Shown here: positions 1 through 11,667 of the stretch, one piece after another
How positions within the stretch are numbered: position 1 is the first letter of the stretch
Layout: the number at the start of each line of letters is the position of its first letter
NCBI RefSeq assembly: GCF_013466785.1
Contig: NZ_CP059163.1
Location: 992,001-1,056,000 of the forward strand
DNA from: Nocardioides marinisabuli
GTDB taxonomy: Bacteria; Actinomycetota; Actinomycetes; Propionibacteriales; Nocardioidaceae
Reading direction: 5' to 3'
DNA: 64,000 nt
Notes under the pieces: model-generated
Seen by the model: the letters and a program-made list of their open reading frames with translations, nothing else
Database searches by the model: none
Told to the model about the DNA's origin: nothing
Translations under genes and position numbers: made by a program

Positions 1-2503
<2,503 letters not shown>

Positions 2504-2560
2504 CTTGGCTGCAACCCTTCATTGGTTCTTGAAAAAAGTCAGACGTGGGGGGCGGGAGCG

Positions 2561-2589
2561 GTGGCCGGCGCGACGTGCGCGCCGGCCAC
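2561..2589 (-). other. Strong GC hairpin in the rpoB-rpoC spacer
   Basis: A perfect 12-bp stem with a 5-nt loop (GTGGCCGGCGCG / CGCGCCGGCCAC) begins 5 nt after the rpoB stop codon. On the transcribed strand a run of six T residues follows about 20 nt later rather than immediately, so it is not a textbook intrinsic terminator. It could be a partial attenuator, an RNA-processing site or an mRNA-stabilising 3' structure. The structure is seen directly; its role is unknown. Confidence 0.55.
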
Positions 2590-2594
2590 CGTGC

Positions 2595-5500
2595 TCACAC
2601 CTCTTCGACCGAGCTCGGCTCGCGACGCGACAGGTCGATGCCGAGCTCCTCGGCGGCGCGGAAGACGTCCTCCTCCGCGTCGCGCAGCTCGATGCTGGTG
2701 CCGTCCTGGGAGAGGACCTCCACGTTCAGGCACAGCGACTGCATCTCCTTGACGAGCACCTTGAACGACTCGGGGATGCCCGAGTCGGGGATGTTCTCGC
2801 CCTTGACGATCGCCTCGTAGACCTTGACGCGACCCGGCACGTCGTCGGACTTGATCGTCAGCAGCTCCTGCAGGGCGTAGGCGGCGCCGTACGCCTCCAT
2901 CGCCCAGACCTCCATCTCACCGAAGCGCTGGCCACCGAACTGGGCCTTACCGCCGAGCGGCTGCTGGGTGATCATCGAGTAGGGGCCGGTGCTGCGCGCG
3001 TGGATCTTGTCGTCCACGAGGTGGTGCAGCTTGAGGATGTACATGTAGCCGACCGAGACCGGGTCCGGGAAGGGCTCGCCCGAGCGGCCGTCGAACAGGT
3101 CGGCCTTGCCGGTGCCGTCGATCATCCGCACGCCGTCGCGGTTGGGGATCGTCGAGCCGAGCAGCCCGGTGATCTCGTCCTCGCGCGCACCGTCGAAGAC
3201 CGGGGTGGCCACCTTGGTGTTGGGCTCGGCCTTGTCGACGTGGATCTTCATCAGACGCTGCTTCCAGTCCGCGTCCGAGGTGTCGTCGGCGAGGTCCAGG
3301 TCCCAGCCCTGCTTGGCCAGCCAGCCCAGGTGGAGCTCGAGGATCTGGCCGATGTTCATCCGTCGCGGCACACCCAGCGGGTTGAGCACCACGTCGACCG
3401 GGGTGCCGTCCTCCATGAACGGCATGTCCTCGATCGGCAGGATCTTGGCGATGACGCCCTTGTTGCCGTGGCGACCGGCGAGCTTGTCGCCCACCGAGAT
3501 CTTGCGCTTCTGCGCCACGTAGACGCGGACCAGCTGGTTGACGCCCGGGGGCAGCTCGTCGCCGTCCTCGCGGTCGAAGACGCGCACGCCGATGACGGTG
3601 CCCGACTCGCCGTGGGGGACCTTCATCGAGGTGTCGCGCACCTCGCGCGCCTTCTCGCCGAAGATCGCGCGCAGCAGGCGCTCCTCGGGGGTCAGCTCGG
3701 TCTCGCCCTTGGGCGTGACCTTGCCGACGAGGATGTCGCCGGTCACGACCTCGGCACCGATGCGGATGATCCCGCGCTCGTCGAGGTCGGCCAGACCCTC
3801 CTCGGAGATGTTCGGGATGTCCCGGGTGATCTCCTCGGGGCCCAGCTTGGTGTCGCGGGCGTCGACCTCGTGCTCCTCGATGTGGATCGAGGTGAGGACG
3901 TCCTCCTGCACCAGGCGCTGGGAGAGGATGATCGCGTCCTCGTAGTTGTGGCCCTGCCACGGCATGAAGGCGACGAGCAGGTTGGTGCCCAGCGCCATCT
4001 CGGCCTCGTCGGTGCAGGGGCCGTCGGCGATCGGGCTGCCGACCTCGAGGCGGTCACCCTCCGAGACCAGGGGGCGCTGGTTGATGCAGGTGCCCTGGTT
4101 GGACCGGCGGAACTTCGCCAGCTTGTAGGAGGAGTAGCTGCCGTCGTCGTTCATGGTCTCGACCAGGTCGGCCGAGACGTCCTTGACGACACCGGCCTTC
4201 TCGGCCACGACCACGTCGCCGGCGTCGACCGCGGCGCGGTACTCGATGCCGGTGCCGACCAGCGGGCTGTCGCTCTTGATGAGCGGGACGGCCTGGCGCT
4301 GCATGTTGGCGCCCATGAGCGCACGGTTGGCGTCGTCGTGCTCGAGGAACGGGATCAGCGCGGTGGCGACCGAGACCATCTGGCGCGGCGAGACGTCCAT
4401 GTAGTCGATCTCGCCGGCCAGGATCTCGGAGACCTCGCCGTCGCGCTGGCGCACCAGCACGCGCTCGTTGACGAAGCGCAGGTCGTCGTCGAGCTGGGCG
4501 TTGGCCTGCGCGATGACGTAGCGGTCCTCGTCGTCGGCGGTCAGGTAGTCGATCTGGTCGGTGACCTGACCCTCGACGACCTTGCGGTAGGGGGTCTCCA
4601 CGAAGCCGAACGGGTTGATCCGCCCGTAGGAGGCCAGCGAGCCGATCAGGCCGATGTTCGGGCCCTCAGGGGTCTCGATGGGGCACATGCGGCCGTAGTG
4701 CGACGGGTGGACGTCGCGGACCTCCATGCCGGCGCGGTCGCGGGAGAGACCGCCGGGACCCAGCGCGGAGAGACGACGCTTGTGCGTCAGGCCCGCGATC
4801 GGGTTGGTCTGGTCCATGAACTGGCTCAGCTGCGAGGTGCCGAAGAACTCCTTCAGCGCCGCGACGACCGGGCGGATGTTGATCAGCGACTGCGGCGTGA
4901 TCGCCTCGACGTCCTGGGTGGTCATCCGCTCGCGGACCACGCGCTCCATGCGCGCCAGCCCGGTGCGCAGCTGGTTCTGGATCAGCTCGCCCACCGTGCG
5001 CATGCGACGGTTGCCGAAGTGGTCGATGTCGTCGGCGGCGATGTCGAGCGGACCCGCGGGCGCCTCGACCTCCTCGCGACCGTCGTGCAGGGCCACGATG
5101 TAGCGGATCGCGGCGACGACGTCGTCGACGGTCAGCGTCTGCTGGTCGAAGGCCTCGGTCAGGCCGAGCTTCTTGTTGATCTTGTAGCGACCGACCTTGG
5201 CCAGGTCGTAGCGCTTGGGGTTGAAGTAGTAGTTGTTCAGCAGGGTCTGGGCGGCCTCCTCCGTGGGGGGCTCGCCCGGACGCAGCTTGCGGTAGATGTC
5301 GAGCAGCGCGTCCTTCTGCGTCTCGGTGTGGTCCTTCTCCAGCGTGAGCATCATCGACTCGTACTGGCCGAACTCCTCGCGGATCTGCTCGTTGGTCCAG
5401 CCGAGGGCCTTGAGCAGCACCGTGACGTTCTGCTTGCGCTTGCGGTCGAGGCGCACACCGACGAGGTCGCGCTTGTCGATCTCGAACTCCAGCCACGCGC

Positions 5501-6068
5501 CGCGGCTGGGGATGAGCTTGGCGGTGTAGATGTCCTTGTCGGACGTCTTGTCCGCGGAGCGCTCGAAGTAGACGCCCGGGCTGCGGACCAGCTGGGAGAC
5601 CACGACGCGCTCGGTGCCGTTGATGACGAACGTGCCCTTGGGGGTCATGAGCGGGAAGTCGCCCATGAAGACCGTCTGGCCCTTGATCTCACCGGTGTCG
5701 TTGTTGGTGAACTCCGCCGAGACGTAGAGAGGGGCGGAGTAGGTGAAGTCCTTCTCCTTGCACTCGTCCACGGTGTACTTGGGGTCGTAGAAGACCGGGT
5801 TCTCGAACGAGAGCGACATGGTCTCGCTGAAGTCCTCGATCGGCGAGATCTCCTCGAAGATCTCGGTCAGACCGGACTTCTCCGAGACGTCGTCGCCGTT
5901 GGCACGGCGACGCTCGACCTCGGCGGTCCACTTGTCGTTGCCGACCAGCCAGTCGAAGCTGTCGGTCTGGAGGGAGAGGAGCTGGGGAACCTCGAGAGGT
6001 TCGGCGATCTTCGCGAACGAGATGCGGCGGGTTGCACGAGAAACGGCGGATGCGGAGCGCGCGGCCAA
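2595..6068 (-). CDS. rpoB: RNA polymerase subunit beta (rpoB)
   Basis: Second-largest RNA polymerase subunit, 1157 aa, of normal actinobacterial length. The start is a rare TTG (6066-6068) with GAAGGA about 7 nt upstream; mycobacterial rpoB also starts with TTG. The N terminus contains [20 protein letters not shown], and the C-terminal part contains [18 protein letters not shown]. The rifampicin-resistance-determining region is at residues 411-437 ([14 protein letters not shown], then [13 protein letters not shown]). D419, H429 and S434 correspond to M. tuberculosis D435, H445 and S450, and all are wild type, so rifampicin sensitivity is expected. Unlike in E. coli, rplJ-rplL do not lie directly upstream: an 11-kb mce operon separates them, and a candidate promoter for rpoB lies in the preceding spacer. 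Confidence 0.98.
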   Translation of the reverse strand: MAARSASAVSRATRRISFAKIAEPLEVPQLLSLQTDSFDWLVGNDKWTAEVERRRANGDDVSEKSGLTEIFEEISPIEDFSETMSLSFENPVFYDPKYTVDECKEKDFTYSAPLYVSAEFTNNDTGEIKGQTVFMGDFPLMTPKGTFVINGTERVVVSQLVRSPGVYFERSADKTSDKDIYTAKLIPSRGAWLEFEIDKRDLVGVRLDRKRKQNVTVLLKALGWTNEQIREEFGQYESMMLTLEKDHTETQKDALLDIYRKLRPGEPPTEEAAQTLLNNYYFNPKRYDLAKVGRYKINKKLGLTEAFDQQTLTVDDVVAAIRYIVALHDGREEVEAPAGPLDIAADDIDHFGNRRMRTVGELIQNQLRTGLARMERVVRERMTTQDVEAITPQSLINIRPVVAALKEFFGTSQLSQFMDQTNPIAGLTHKRRLSALGPGGLSRDRAGMEVRDVHPSHYGRMCPIETPEGPNIGLIGSLASYGRINPFGFVETPYRKVVEGQVTDQIDYLTADDEDRYVIAQANAQLDDDLRFVNERVLVRQRDGEVSEILAGEIDYMDVSPRQMVSVATALIPFLEHDDANRALMGANMQRQAVPLIKSDSPLVGTGIEYRAAVDAGDVVVAEKAGVVKDVSADLVETMNDDGSYSSYKLAKFRRSNQGTCINQRPLVSEGDRLEVGSPIADGPCTDEAEMALGTNLLVAFMPWQGHNYEDAIILSQRLVQEDVLTSIHIEEHEVDARDTKLGPEEITRDIPNISEEGLADLDERGIIRIGAEVVTGDILVGKVTPKGETELTPEERLLRAIFGEKAREVRDTSMKVPHGESGTVIGVRVFDREDGDELPPGVNQLVRVYVAQKRKISVGDKLAGRHGNKGVIAKILPIEDMPFMEDGTPVDVVLNPLGVPRRMNIGQILELHLGWLAKQGWDLDLADDTSDADWKQRLMKIHVDKAEPNTKVATPVFDGAREDEITGLLGSTIPNRDGVRMIDGTGKADLFDGRSGEPFPDPVSVGYMYILKLHHLVDDKIHARSTGPYSMITQQPLGGKAQFGGQRFGEMEVWAMEAYGAAYALQELLTIKSDDVPGRVKVYEAIVKGENIPDSGIPESFKVLVKEMQSLCLNVEVLSQDGTSIELRDAEEDVFRAAEELGIDLSRREPSSVEEV

Positions 6069-6168
6069 GAGTGAGTCCTTCGACGGGTCTGCTCATCGAT
6101 GGCGCCAGTCCACCACCACACAGCCACCGGGCAGGCTTGAGGGCATTTGAGGGCAGGCGCAAAGCGCT

Positions 6169-6197
6169 ACGTTACCCCAAGATCACGGGCGCGACAA
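6169..6197 (-). promoter_or_regulatory. Candidate sigma-A promoter for rpoBC
   Basis: On the minus strand a TTGTCG (-35, 6192-6197) is separated by exactly 17 bp from TAACGT (-10, 6169-6174), about 100 bp before the rpoB start. The spacer 6069-6295 holds no other gene. The call rests on motif match and spacing only. Confidence 0.45.
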
Positions 6198-6265
6198 GAT
6201 ATGCACGCACCGGAGACGATGGATGTCCCGATGATGATGAGCCTTGGGCGCGACGGGGTCAAGCA

Positions 6266-6282
6266 CCCCGGCCGTGCCGGGG
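6266..6282 (-). terminator. Possible terminator after the mce operon
   Basis: A perfect 7-bp GC stem with a 3-nt loop (CCCCGGC-cgt-GCCGGGG) lies 14 bp beyond the stop of the last mce-associated gene. No clear T-run follows on the minus strand, so termination may be weak or Rho-dependent and mce transcripts may read into rpoBC. Confidence 0.35.
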
Positions 6283-6295
6283 CGCCCGCGCCGGC

Positions 6296-7123
6296 TCACC
6301 CCTGCAGCGGGGTGGTGGACAGGTCGTCCACCAGCCAGGTGCCGTCCTCGCGCACCATGCGCATCGTGACCTGGTCCTTGTAGACCACGGGCTCGTCCAT
6401 CCCCTTGTTCAGGGTGGGCCGGTTGACGAAGAGCAGCACGTCGACCCGGTCACCGCTGGTGCGCACCACCGCGGAGTCGACCACCTCGACCTCCACGACC
6501 GGCTGGACCTCCTCGAGGTTCGGCTCGAGCGCGGCCACGAGCTGGTCGTAGTCCTCCTGGTAGTCGACGGTCATGTAGGAGCGCGCCGCCGCCGTGGACT
6601 CCTCGAAGGAGCGGTAGTCGTAGGACAGGACCGGGCCCACGGCACGCTCGGCCGTGGCGCGCGCCTGCTCGGCCGACTCCTCGATCTCGTTGCCGCCCTC
6701 GGCGGCCGAGACCACCCGCTCGTTGGGCTGCACCCACACCACCACGGCCGCGCTCACCGACAGCACCGCCAGCACGGCCAGGACCACCAGCGCCCAGCCG
6801 GGCACCAGCGGGAGCCGGGACCCGGTCGGCGGCACGGCAGCCGCCGGGGTCGTCGGGGTCGCCCGGGTCGCAGGGGTCGTCGGGGTCGCGACCGGTTCCT
6901 CGGGCTCGGGCTCGTCGCTGCGCCCCGCCTCGAGGGCGGCGTCGTGCTCGGCCCGGCGCGCGGGGTCCAGGAGCACCTCCGCGGCCTGGTTGAGCAGGCG
7001 GAAGCGACGCTCGCTGGGGTCGAGGTCGGCGATCGCCGAGCGCCACGCGCTGCGCACCTCCTCGGTGCTCGCGTCGGGCTCGACGCCCAGCACGTCGTAC
7101 CAGCTGGCCCCGGTGGCGCTCAC
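6296..7123 (-). CDS. Mce-associated membrane protein with degenerate N-terminal J-like domain
   Basis: 275 aa, last gene of the mce operon. The GTG start at 7121-7123 overlaps the upstream stop in a GTGA and has GGGGAGA upstream; longer in-frame starts would run deep into the neighbour. Residues 8-64 (SWYDVLGVEPDAS ... LLNQAAEVLLDPARRAEHD) have the first and last signatures of a DnaJ J domain, but the loop between helices lacks HPD (IADLDPSERR instead), so canonical Hsp70 stimulation is not expected. A Thr/Pro/Glu-rich linker (69-100), one transmembrane helix (about 109-131) and an extracytoplasmic Mce-associated domain (about 135-275) follow. Single-pass proteins of the last type close mycobacterial mce operons (mas genes). 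A cytoplasmic J-like domain joined to an outside domain could link the permease complex to cytoplasmic factors; that is inference. Confidence 0.8.
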   Translation of the reverse strand: MSATGASWYDVLGVEPDASTEEVRSAWRSAIADLDPSERRFRLLNQAAEVLLDPARRAEHDAALEAGRSDEPEPEEPVATPTTPATRATPTTPAAAVPPTGSRLPLVPGWALVVLAVLAVLSVSAAVVVWVQPNERVVSAAEGGNEIEESAEQARATAERAVGPVLSYDYRSFEESTAAARSYMTVDYQEDYDQLVAALEPNLEEVQPVVEVEVVDSAVVRTSGDRVDVLLFVNRPTLNKGMDEPVVYKDQVTMRMVREDGTWLVDDLSTTPLQG

Positions 7124-7836
7124 TGCTCTCCCCCGTCGCTGCCGTCGCTGCCGTCGCTGCTGCCGCTGCCGTCGCCGGGCTCGGTGGGCTCGGCGGGCAG
7201 CACGCCCTGGCCGGTCACCGGAGCGAAGTCGTCGACCTGCCACTCCCCCTCGACCCGCACCAGCTCGACCCGCACGCGGTACTGCGAGGGCGTGCCCTCG
7301 GCCCGCTCCGCGTCGTCGCCCTGGGCGAAGGAGTTGGTGAACTGCCCCGCGACCAGCGCGGTCGCGGAGTCGGCGTCGAGCGTCGAGACGCCCACCGCGT
7401 AGACCTCGCTGGTGCGACCCAGGCCGGCCTGGGCCACGGTCTGCTCGGCGGTGCCGACCGACTCCTCGAACTCGGTGCGGAACTTGGCGGTGATCAGCTC
7501 GGAGACCAGCTCGCGGTACTCCGGCATCCGGCCGTCCTCGTCGAGGAGGTCGGGGCCGTAGGTGTTGACCCGCAGCATGAACTGGCTGGCCACCTCCATG
7601 ACCTGCTCGCGCTCCTCCTGGATCTCGTTGCGGCCCTGGGCCACGTTGGAGACCCGTTCGGCGAGGTTGCCGTCGGCGCTGGAGCTGCGGGTGGCGACCA
7701 CGTAGCCCACGACGACGACACCCGCGACGAGGAGCACGACCAGCACGGCGGCCAGCGCCAGGCGGAAGCCGGGCGCTGCGACGCGCGAGGTGGTGCCTGC
7801 TGCCGGGTCGTGCGGGTCGGTCTCGTCGCTCGTCAC
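7120..7836 (-). CDS. Mce-associated membrane protein
   Basis: 238 aa. The GTG start (7834-7836) overlaps the mceF stop in a GTGA. A short cytoplasmic tail is followed by one transmembrane helix (about residues 25-48, GFRLALAAVLVVLLVAGVVV) and an extracytoplasmic domain with the fold signature of mycobacterial Mas/OmamA-like proteins (RVSNVAQGRNEIQEEREQV ... EGEWQVDDFAPV). The C terminus is a low-complexity Gly/Ser/Asp tail. In mycobacteria such proteins stabilise Mce complexes; the same job is inferred here from position directly after mceF. It is paralogous in layout to the next gene but has no J-like domain. Confidence 0.82.
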   Translation of the reverse strand: MTSDETDPHDPAAGTTSRVAAPGFRLALAAVLVVLLVAGVVVVGYVVATRSSSADGNLAERVSNVAQGRNEIQEEREQVMEVASQFMLRVNTYGPDLLDEDGRMPEYRELVSELITAKFRTEFEESVGTAEQTVAQAGLGRTSEVYAVGVSTLDADSATALVAGQFTNSFAQGDDAERAEGTPSQYRVRVELVRVEGEWQVDDFAPVTGQGVLPAEPTEPGDGSGSSDGSDGSDGGEQ

Positions 7837-9122
7837 CGGTCGGCGACGAGCGGCTGGAGGAACAGCCACTTCCAGGACTCCTTACCGAGCGTGGGCGGGG
7901 CCACGCTACCCGGTGCCGACAACGCCGCCGGGGGCCGGTCGCCCCAGGTCAGCTCGCCGGTGTCGGGGTCGAAGGAGGCCACCACCGACGACGGGTCGTA
8001 CTGCGCCGCCGGGCGGGGGTTGACGTTCTGCGCACCACGGGCGTTGCTGACCGTGGGGGGCTCCTCGCAGCGCGCGTCCTCGTTCATCGGGCGGTTCTCG
8101 CCGTTCTGCGGAGGCCGGGTGTCGGTGCTCTGGTAGCCGTCGTGGCAGATGGGGTTGTCGGTGATGATCAGGCCGAAGTGGGCGTCGTAGAGGCCGGTGT
8201 CGGGGGACTTGGAGACGACCGTGAAGCCGCCCTCGACCACGTACGGGTAGATGACCAGCAGCTGCTCGATGCCGTCGAGGTGGCGCACGACCACCTCGCC
8301 GGTGGTGACCAGGTTGTTGACCAGGCTGCCCAGCTCGACGCGGTTGTCCTCGATCAGGCCGCGCAGCTGCACCGCGGCGGGCGAGCCGTTGGCGATCAGG
8401 CGGCGCAGGTCGGGATCGGCCTCGGCCAGGGTGCCCGAGAACAGGGCCAGCTGGTCGGCGAAGGTCCGGATCGCGCTCTCGGAGGCGATCTGGCCGTTGA
8501 GCACCACGTTGGAGTCGCGGATCAGCGCCGTGGTGACGTCGAAGTTGTCGTTGGCGGTCTCGATGAAGGAGTTGCCGGTGTCGATGATGCGCTGCAAGTC
8601 CTCACCGGTGCCGGCGAAGGCCTCACCCAGCTCGCCGACCGTGGTGCGCAGCGCCTGCCGGTCGACCGAGCCGACGGTGGTCGAGAGGTTCTCGAGCAGC
8701 ACCTCGACGGCGATCGGGGTGCGGGTGTCCTCCAGCGCGATCTCGGAGCCCTGCTCGAGGTAAGGCTCGGTCTCGACCTTCGGCTGCAGCTCGACGTACT
8801 GCTCACCCACCGCGGAGCGGTTGCCGACCACCGCGAGGGTGTCGGCGGGGATCGTGTCGTAGTCGTTCTCGATCGACAGGTAGGCGTCGACGCCCTCGTC
8901 GGTCAGCTCGAGCTTGTCGACCCGGCCCACGCCCACACCTCGGTAGGTGACCTCGCCGCCGGCGAAGATGCCGCCGGAGCGCTCGAGGTGAGCCACCACG
9001 GTGTAGGAGCTGTCGTAGAACAGCCGGTCGAGCTGGGCGTAGCGCGCGCCGACGTAGGAGACGCCGAGCAGCGTGATGATCACGAAGACCAGCAGCTGGA
9101 CCTTGGTGCGGCGAGTGATCAT
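7833..9122 (-). CDS. mceF: MCE family protein, MceF position
   Basis: 429 aa. Starts at ATG 9120-9122 (MITRRTKVQLL), overlapping the mceE stop by ATGA. An N-terminal transmembrane anchor (about residues 8-27) is followed by an MCE/MlaD domain (SGGIFAGGEVTYRGVGVGRV, residues ~48-120) and a long helical region, then a Pro/Asn-rich C-terminal tail. MCE proteins assemble as heterohexamers whose helical stalks form a tunnel carrying lipids across the envelope. This is the sixth mce gene of the operon, matching the MceF slot of actinobacterial mce loci. The lipid substrate cannot be told from sequence. Confidence 0.9.
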   Translation of the reverse strand: MITRRTKVQLLVFVIITLLGVSYVGARYAQLDRLFYDSSYTVVAHLERSGGIFAGGEVTYRGVGVGRVDKLELTDEGVDAYLSIENDYDTIPADTLAVVGNRSAVGEQYVELQPKVETEPYLEQGSEIALEDTRTPIAVEVLLENLSTTVGSVDRQALRTTVGELGEAFAGTGEDLQRIIDTGNSFIETANDNFDVTTALIRDSNVVLNGQIASESAIRTFADQLALFSGTLAEADPDLRRLIANGSPAAVQLRGLIEDNRVELGSLVNNLVTTGEVVVRHLDGIEQLLVIYPYVVEGGFTVVSKSPDTGLYDAHFGLIITDNPICHDGYQSTDTRPPQNGENRPMNEDARCEEPPTVSNARGAQNVNPRPAAQYDPSSVVASFDPDTGELTWGDRPPAALSAPGSVAPPTLGKESWKWLFLQPLVADR

Positions 9123-10519
9123 CGGGACACCATCCCGGGCACGAGCAGGGTCACGAGGTCCTCGTCGTAGATCGCGGCGAGCTCGGCCATCGTCGGGCCG
9201 CGCTCCGTGTCGAAGCCGGGGCGCAGGAGGCCCCCGACGATCGGCAGCTCGGGGAGGCCGGGGAGGCCCCCACCGCCACCGCCGCCGCCCAGGTTGGGCA
9301 GGCCGGGCACGTTGGCCAGCAGCTTGCAGACCACGGTGTCCTTGTTCTTCTTCTTCAGGCACACCTCCTGCAGCTTCAGCAGCTTCTCGGGCGTCGAGAG
9401 CACCTTCTGGCAGGCCTTGGAGGTCAGGCTCCCGCTCTGCAGGCACGCGGCGACGTCGCCGAGCAGCTTGGTCGGGTCGAGGTCGGTGGGCAGCAGCGTG
9501 GGCAGCTGGCTGGGGACGCCGGTGATGCCGCCGGACAGGTCGATCTCGAGCTGGATGTCGAGGTTGGTGTAGTCGCCCATGTGCAGGTTGCGGGCGACCT
9601 GCGGGTCGCGGCCGACGACCTCGTCGACGAAGGGGTAGGTCAGGAAGACGTTGAACGCCTTGACGAAGGCGTCGCCGGAGTCGGCGAGCTCGGTCAGCAC
9701 CGGCTGCAGCTGGGTCAGCGTCGCGATGGTGTCCTGCTTGGTCGCCCTGATCACGCGCACGCCCACGTCACCCAGGCGGTCGAGCGCCTGGAGCATGCCG
9801 ACCAGGTCCTCGCGCTGGCGGTCCAGCGAGACCAGGGCGGTCGGCAGCTCGTCGAGGGCCAGGTTGATGTCGTCCTGCTGCTCGCGCACCGCGAGCGCCA
9901 GGTCGTTGAGCCTCGCGATGGCGTCGACGATGTCGGCCTTGTTGTCGTCGAGGGTGCCCACCAGCGTGTCGACCTGGGTCAGCACCGACTTGGCGGAGTC
10001 CTCGCGGCCCTCGAGGGCGAGGTTGAGCTCCTGGGTGATCGTCTTGAGCTGGGCCACGCCGCCGCCGTTGAGGACCAGGCTCAGCGCACCGAGCACCTCC
10101 TCGACCTCGGGGTTGCGGCCCGTGCGGTCGAGCGGGATGACGTCGCCGTCACCGAGCTCGCCGCTGCCGCCGTCGGCCGGGGCCGAGAGCGAGACGAACT
10201 TCTCGCCGAGCAGGCTGGTCTGGCGGATCTCGGCCAGCGGGGCGTCGGGCAGGTCGGTGTCGTTGCGCAGCTCGAGGGTGACCTCGGCGACGGTGCCGTC
10301 GAGCTCGATGTCGGTCACCTTCCCCACGTCGACCTCGTTGAGCTTGACGGTCGACTTGGGCACCAGGTCGAGCACGTCGGCGAACTGCACGGTCACGGTG
10401 ATCGGGTCGTCACCGGTGTCGGTGCCGCCGGGCAGGGGCAGCTGGTAGACGTCGAAGTCGCAGGCGCTCAGCGTCAGCGACGCCGCCACCATGGCGAGGG
10501 CCAGTCGGGTCCTGCGCAT
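9119..10519 (-). CDS. mceE: MCE family lipoprotein, MceE position
   Basis: 466 aa. The ATG start at 10517-10519 overlaps the mceD stop (TGATG). The N terminus MRRTRLALAMVAASLTLSAC is a lipoprotein signal with lipobox LSAC, so this is the lipid-anchored member (the LprK-like position E in mycobacterial mce operons). The MCE domain spans about residues 38-120 (VTVQFADVLDLVPKSTVKLN). After the helical stalk come four cysteines (around CLQSGSLTSKAC and EVCLKKKNKDTVVC), possibly disulfide-bonded outside the cell, and a run of eight glycines. The other five Mce proteins here have uncleaved membrane anchors. Confidence 0.92.
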   Translation of the reverse strand: MRRTRLALAMVAASLTLSACDFDVYQLPLPGGTDTGDDPITVTVQFADVLDLVPKSTVKLNEVDVGKVTDIELDGTVAEVTLELRNDTDLPDAPLAEIRQTSLLGEKFVSLSAPADGGSGELGDGDVIPLDRTGRNPEVEEVLGALSLVLNGGGVAQLKTITQELNLALEGREDSAKSVLTQVDTLVGTLDDNKADIVDAIARLNDLALAVREQQDDINLALDELPTALVSLDRQREDLVGMLQALDRLGDVGVRVIRATKQDTIATLTQLQPVLTELADSGDAFVKAFNVFLTYPFVDEVVGRDPQVARNLHMGDYTNLDIQLEIDLSGGITGVPSQLPTLLPTDLDPTKLLGDVAACLQSGSLTSKACQKVLSTPEKLLKLQEVCLKKKNKDTVVCKLLANVPGLPNLGGGGGGGGLPGLPELPIVGGLLRPGFDTERGPTMAELAAIYDEDLVTLLVPGMVSR

Positions 10520-11667
10520 CAGCGGGTCACCTCCACGAGACCACCCAGGGACGGGTCGAACGGGTCGGGGTCCGCGGCGGTGGTGCCGCCGCCGCGCAGG
10601 GCGTCGAGCGCTCCGGGCCGCGGCAGGGTGTCCTGCACCAGGTCGCACAGGCCCCCGGTCGGGTCGACGGAGTTGACGACGGTGCACAGCAGCAGCGAGG
10701 GGTCGTTCACGAGCTGGTTCTCGAGGTTGCCGATGTTGGCGTTGGTGTCGAGCGTGCCGGCCTGGGGGTTGTAGGTCAGGTACAGGTTGTTCAGCGCCAG
10801 CGGCGCCACGGAGAGCACCTCGTCGAGGTTGTTGCGCTGCTTGACCAGCACCTTGGCCACCCGGTTGAGCCCCTTGATGTCGCGTCCGAGGACGTCGCGG
10901 TTGGTCTTCACGAAGTCGTTGACCTCGCCCAGCGCGGTGGACAGGTTGCCCAGCGAGGCGGCCAGCTCCTGGCGCTCCCCCGCGAGCAGCTCGGAGACGT
11001 CGGCCAACGACTGGTTGAACTGGCGCACCGTGGTGTCGTTCTCGGCCAGGGTGCTGACGAAGGCCTGGACCTCGCTGAGGGAGGAGAAGAGCTCGTCCTT
11101 GTTGTCGTCGAGCGTCTCGGAGAGCCGGCTGAAGTCACCGATGGTCTGGTTGAACGCGGCGCCCTGTCCCCCGAAGTTCTCGGCCGTCACCTGCAGCAGG
11201 TCGTTGAGCGCGCCGTTCTTGTTCGCGCCCTCCGGGCCCAGGGCGACGTTGAGCCGGTCGAGGCTGGCGTAGATGTCGTCGAGCTCCAGCGGCACCGAGG
11301 TGCGGTCGACGCCGAGGATCGTGCCCTCGGCGATCTCGTCGCCGTCCTCGTAGACCGGGGTCAGCTGGATGTAGCGGTCGCCCACGATGGAGGGGGCGAT
11401 GATGACGGCGCTGGCGTCGGCCGGCACCTGCACGTCGGCGTCGTAGGACATGGTCACCACGACCTCGGTGCCCGAGGGCACCACGGTCTCGACCTGGCCC
11501 ACCGGCACGCCGAGGACACGCACGTCGGAGCCCTCGTAGACCGACACCGTGCGCGGGAACTGGGCGGTGAGCATCTTGCGGTCCTCGCCGCCCAGGAAGG
11601 TCAGCGCGGCGGCGACCAGGAGGGCGAGGACGACCAGCGGGACGGCGAAGCGGCGGACGGCGCTCAC
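10519..11667 (-). CDS. mceD: MCE family protein, MceD position
   Basis: 382 aa. The GTG start (11665-11667) overlaps the mceC stop in a GTGA. An N-terminal transmembrane helix (about residues 7-26) precedes the MCE domain (QFPRTVSVYEGSDVRVLGVP, residues ~36-110). The long helical stalk contains repeated Leu/Ala/Asp-rich segments typical of the family. The C terminus has two cysteines (LLLCTVVNS and GLCDLV) and a Pro/Asp tail. It is part of the uninterrupted yrbE-mce operon and presumably one chain of the hexameric lipid tunnel. Confidence 0.9.
   Translation of the reverse strand: MSAVRRFAVPLVVLALLVAAALTFLGGEDRKMLTAQFPRTVSVYEGSDVRVLGVPVGQVETVVPSGTEVVVTMSYDADVQVPADASAVIIAPSIVGDRYIQLTPVYEDGDEIAEGTILGVDRTSVPLELDDIYASLDRLNVALGPEGANKNGALNDLLQVTAENFGGQGAAFNQTIGDFSRLSETLDDNKDELFSSLSEVQAFVSTLAENDTTVRQFNQSLADVSELLAGERQELAASLGNLSTALGEVNDFVKTNRDVLGRDIKGLNRVAKVLVKQRNNLDEVLSVAPLALNNLYLTYNPQAGTLDTNANIGNLENQLVNDPSLLLCTVVNSVDPTGGLCDLVQDTLPRPGALDALRGGGTTAADPDPFDPSLGGLVEVTR

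Noticed and set aside
4740..4850. Possible rifampicin-resistance changes in rpoB
   Set aside because: All main resistance positions (equivalents of D435, H445, S450) carry the sensitive residues.
2505..6074. An 1189-codon open frame on the plus strand opposite rpoB, and a similar 869-codon frame opposite rpoC (143-2752)
   Set aside because: The composition (runs of Asp/Val/Leu/Gly/Arg/His) is the usual shadow of GC-rich third-position bias opposite a real gene; no start signals or domains, and the minus strand encodes unmistakable RpoB and RpoC.
9270..9300. Poly-glycine stretch in mceE as a frameshift or sequencing artefact
   Set aside because: The frame is intact on both sides and Gly/Pro-rich C-terminal tails are common in MCE proteins.
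7836..9446. Longer N-terminal readings of mceF and other mce genes (up to 108 extra codons)
   Set aside because: The extensions lie inside the upstream gene, are Arg/Pro/Gly-rich, and would put the membrane anchor far from the N terminus; the ATGA/GTGA overlaps give consistent starts.
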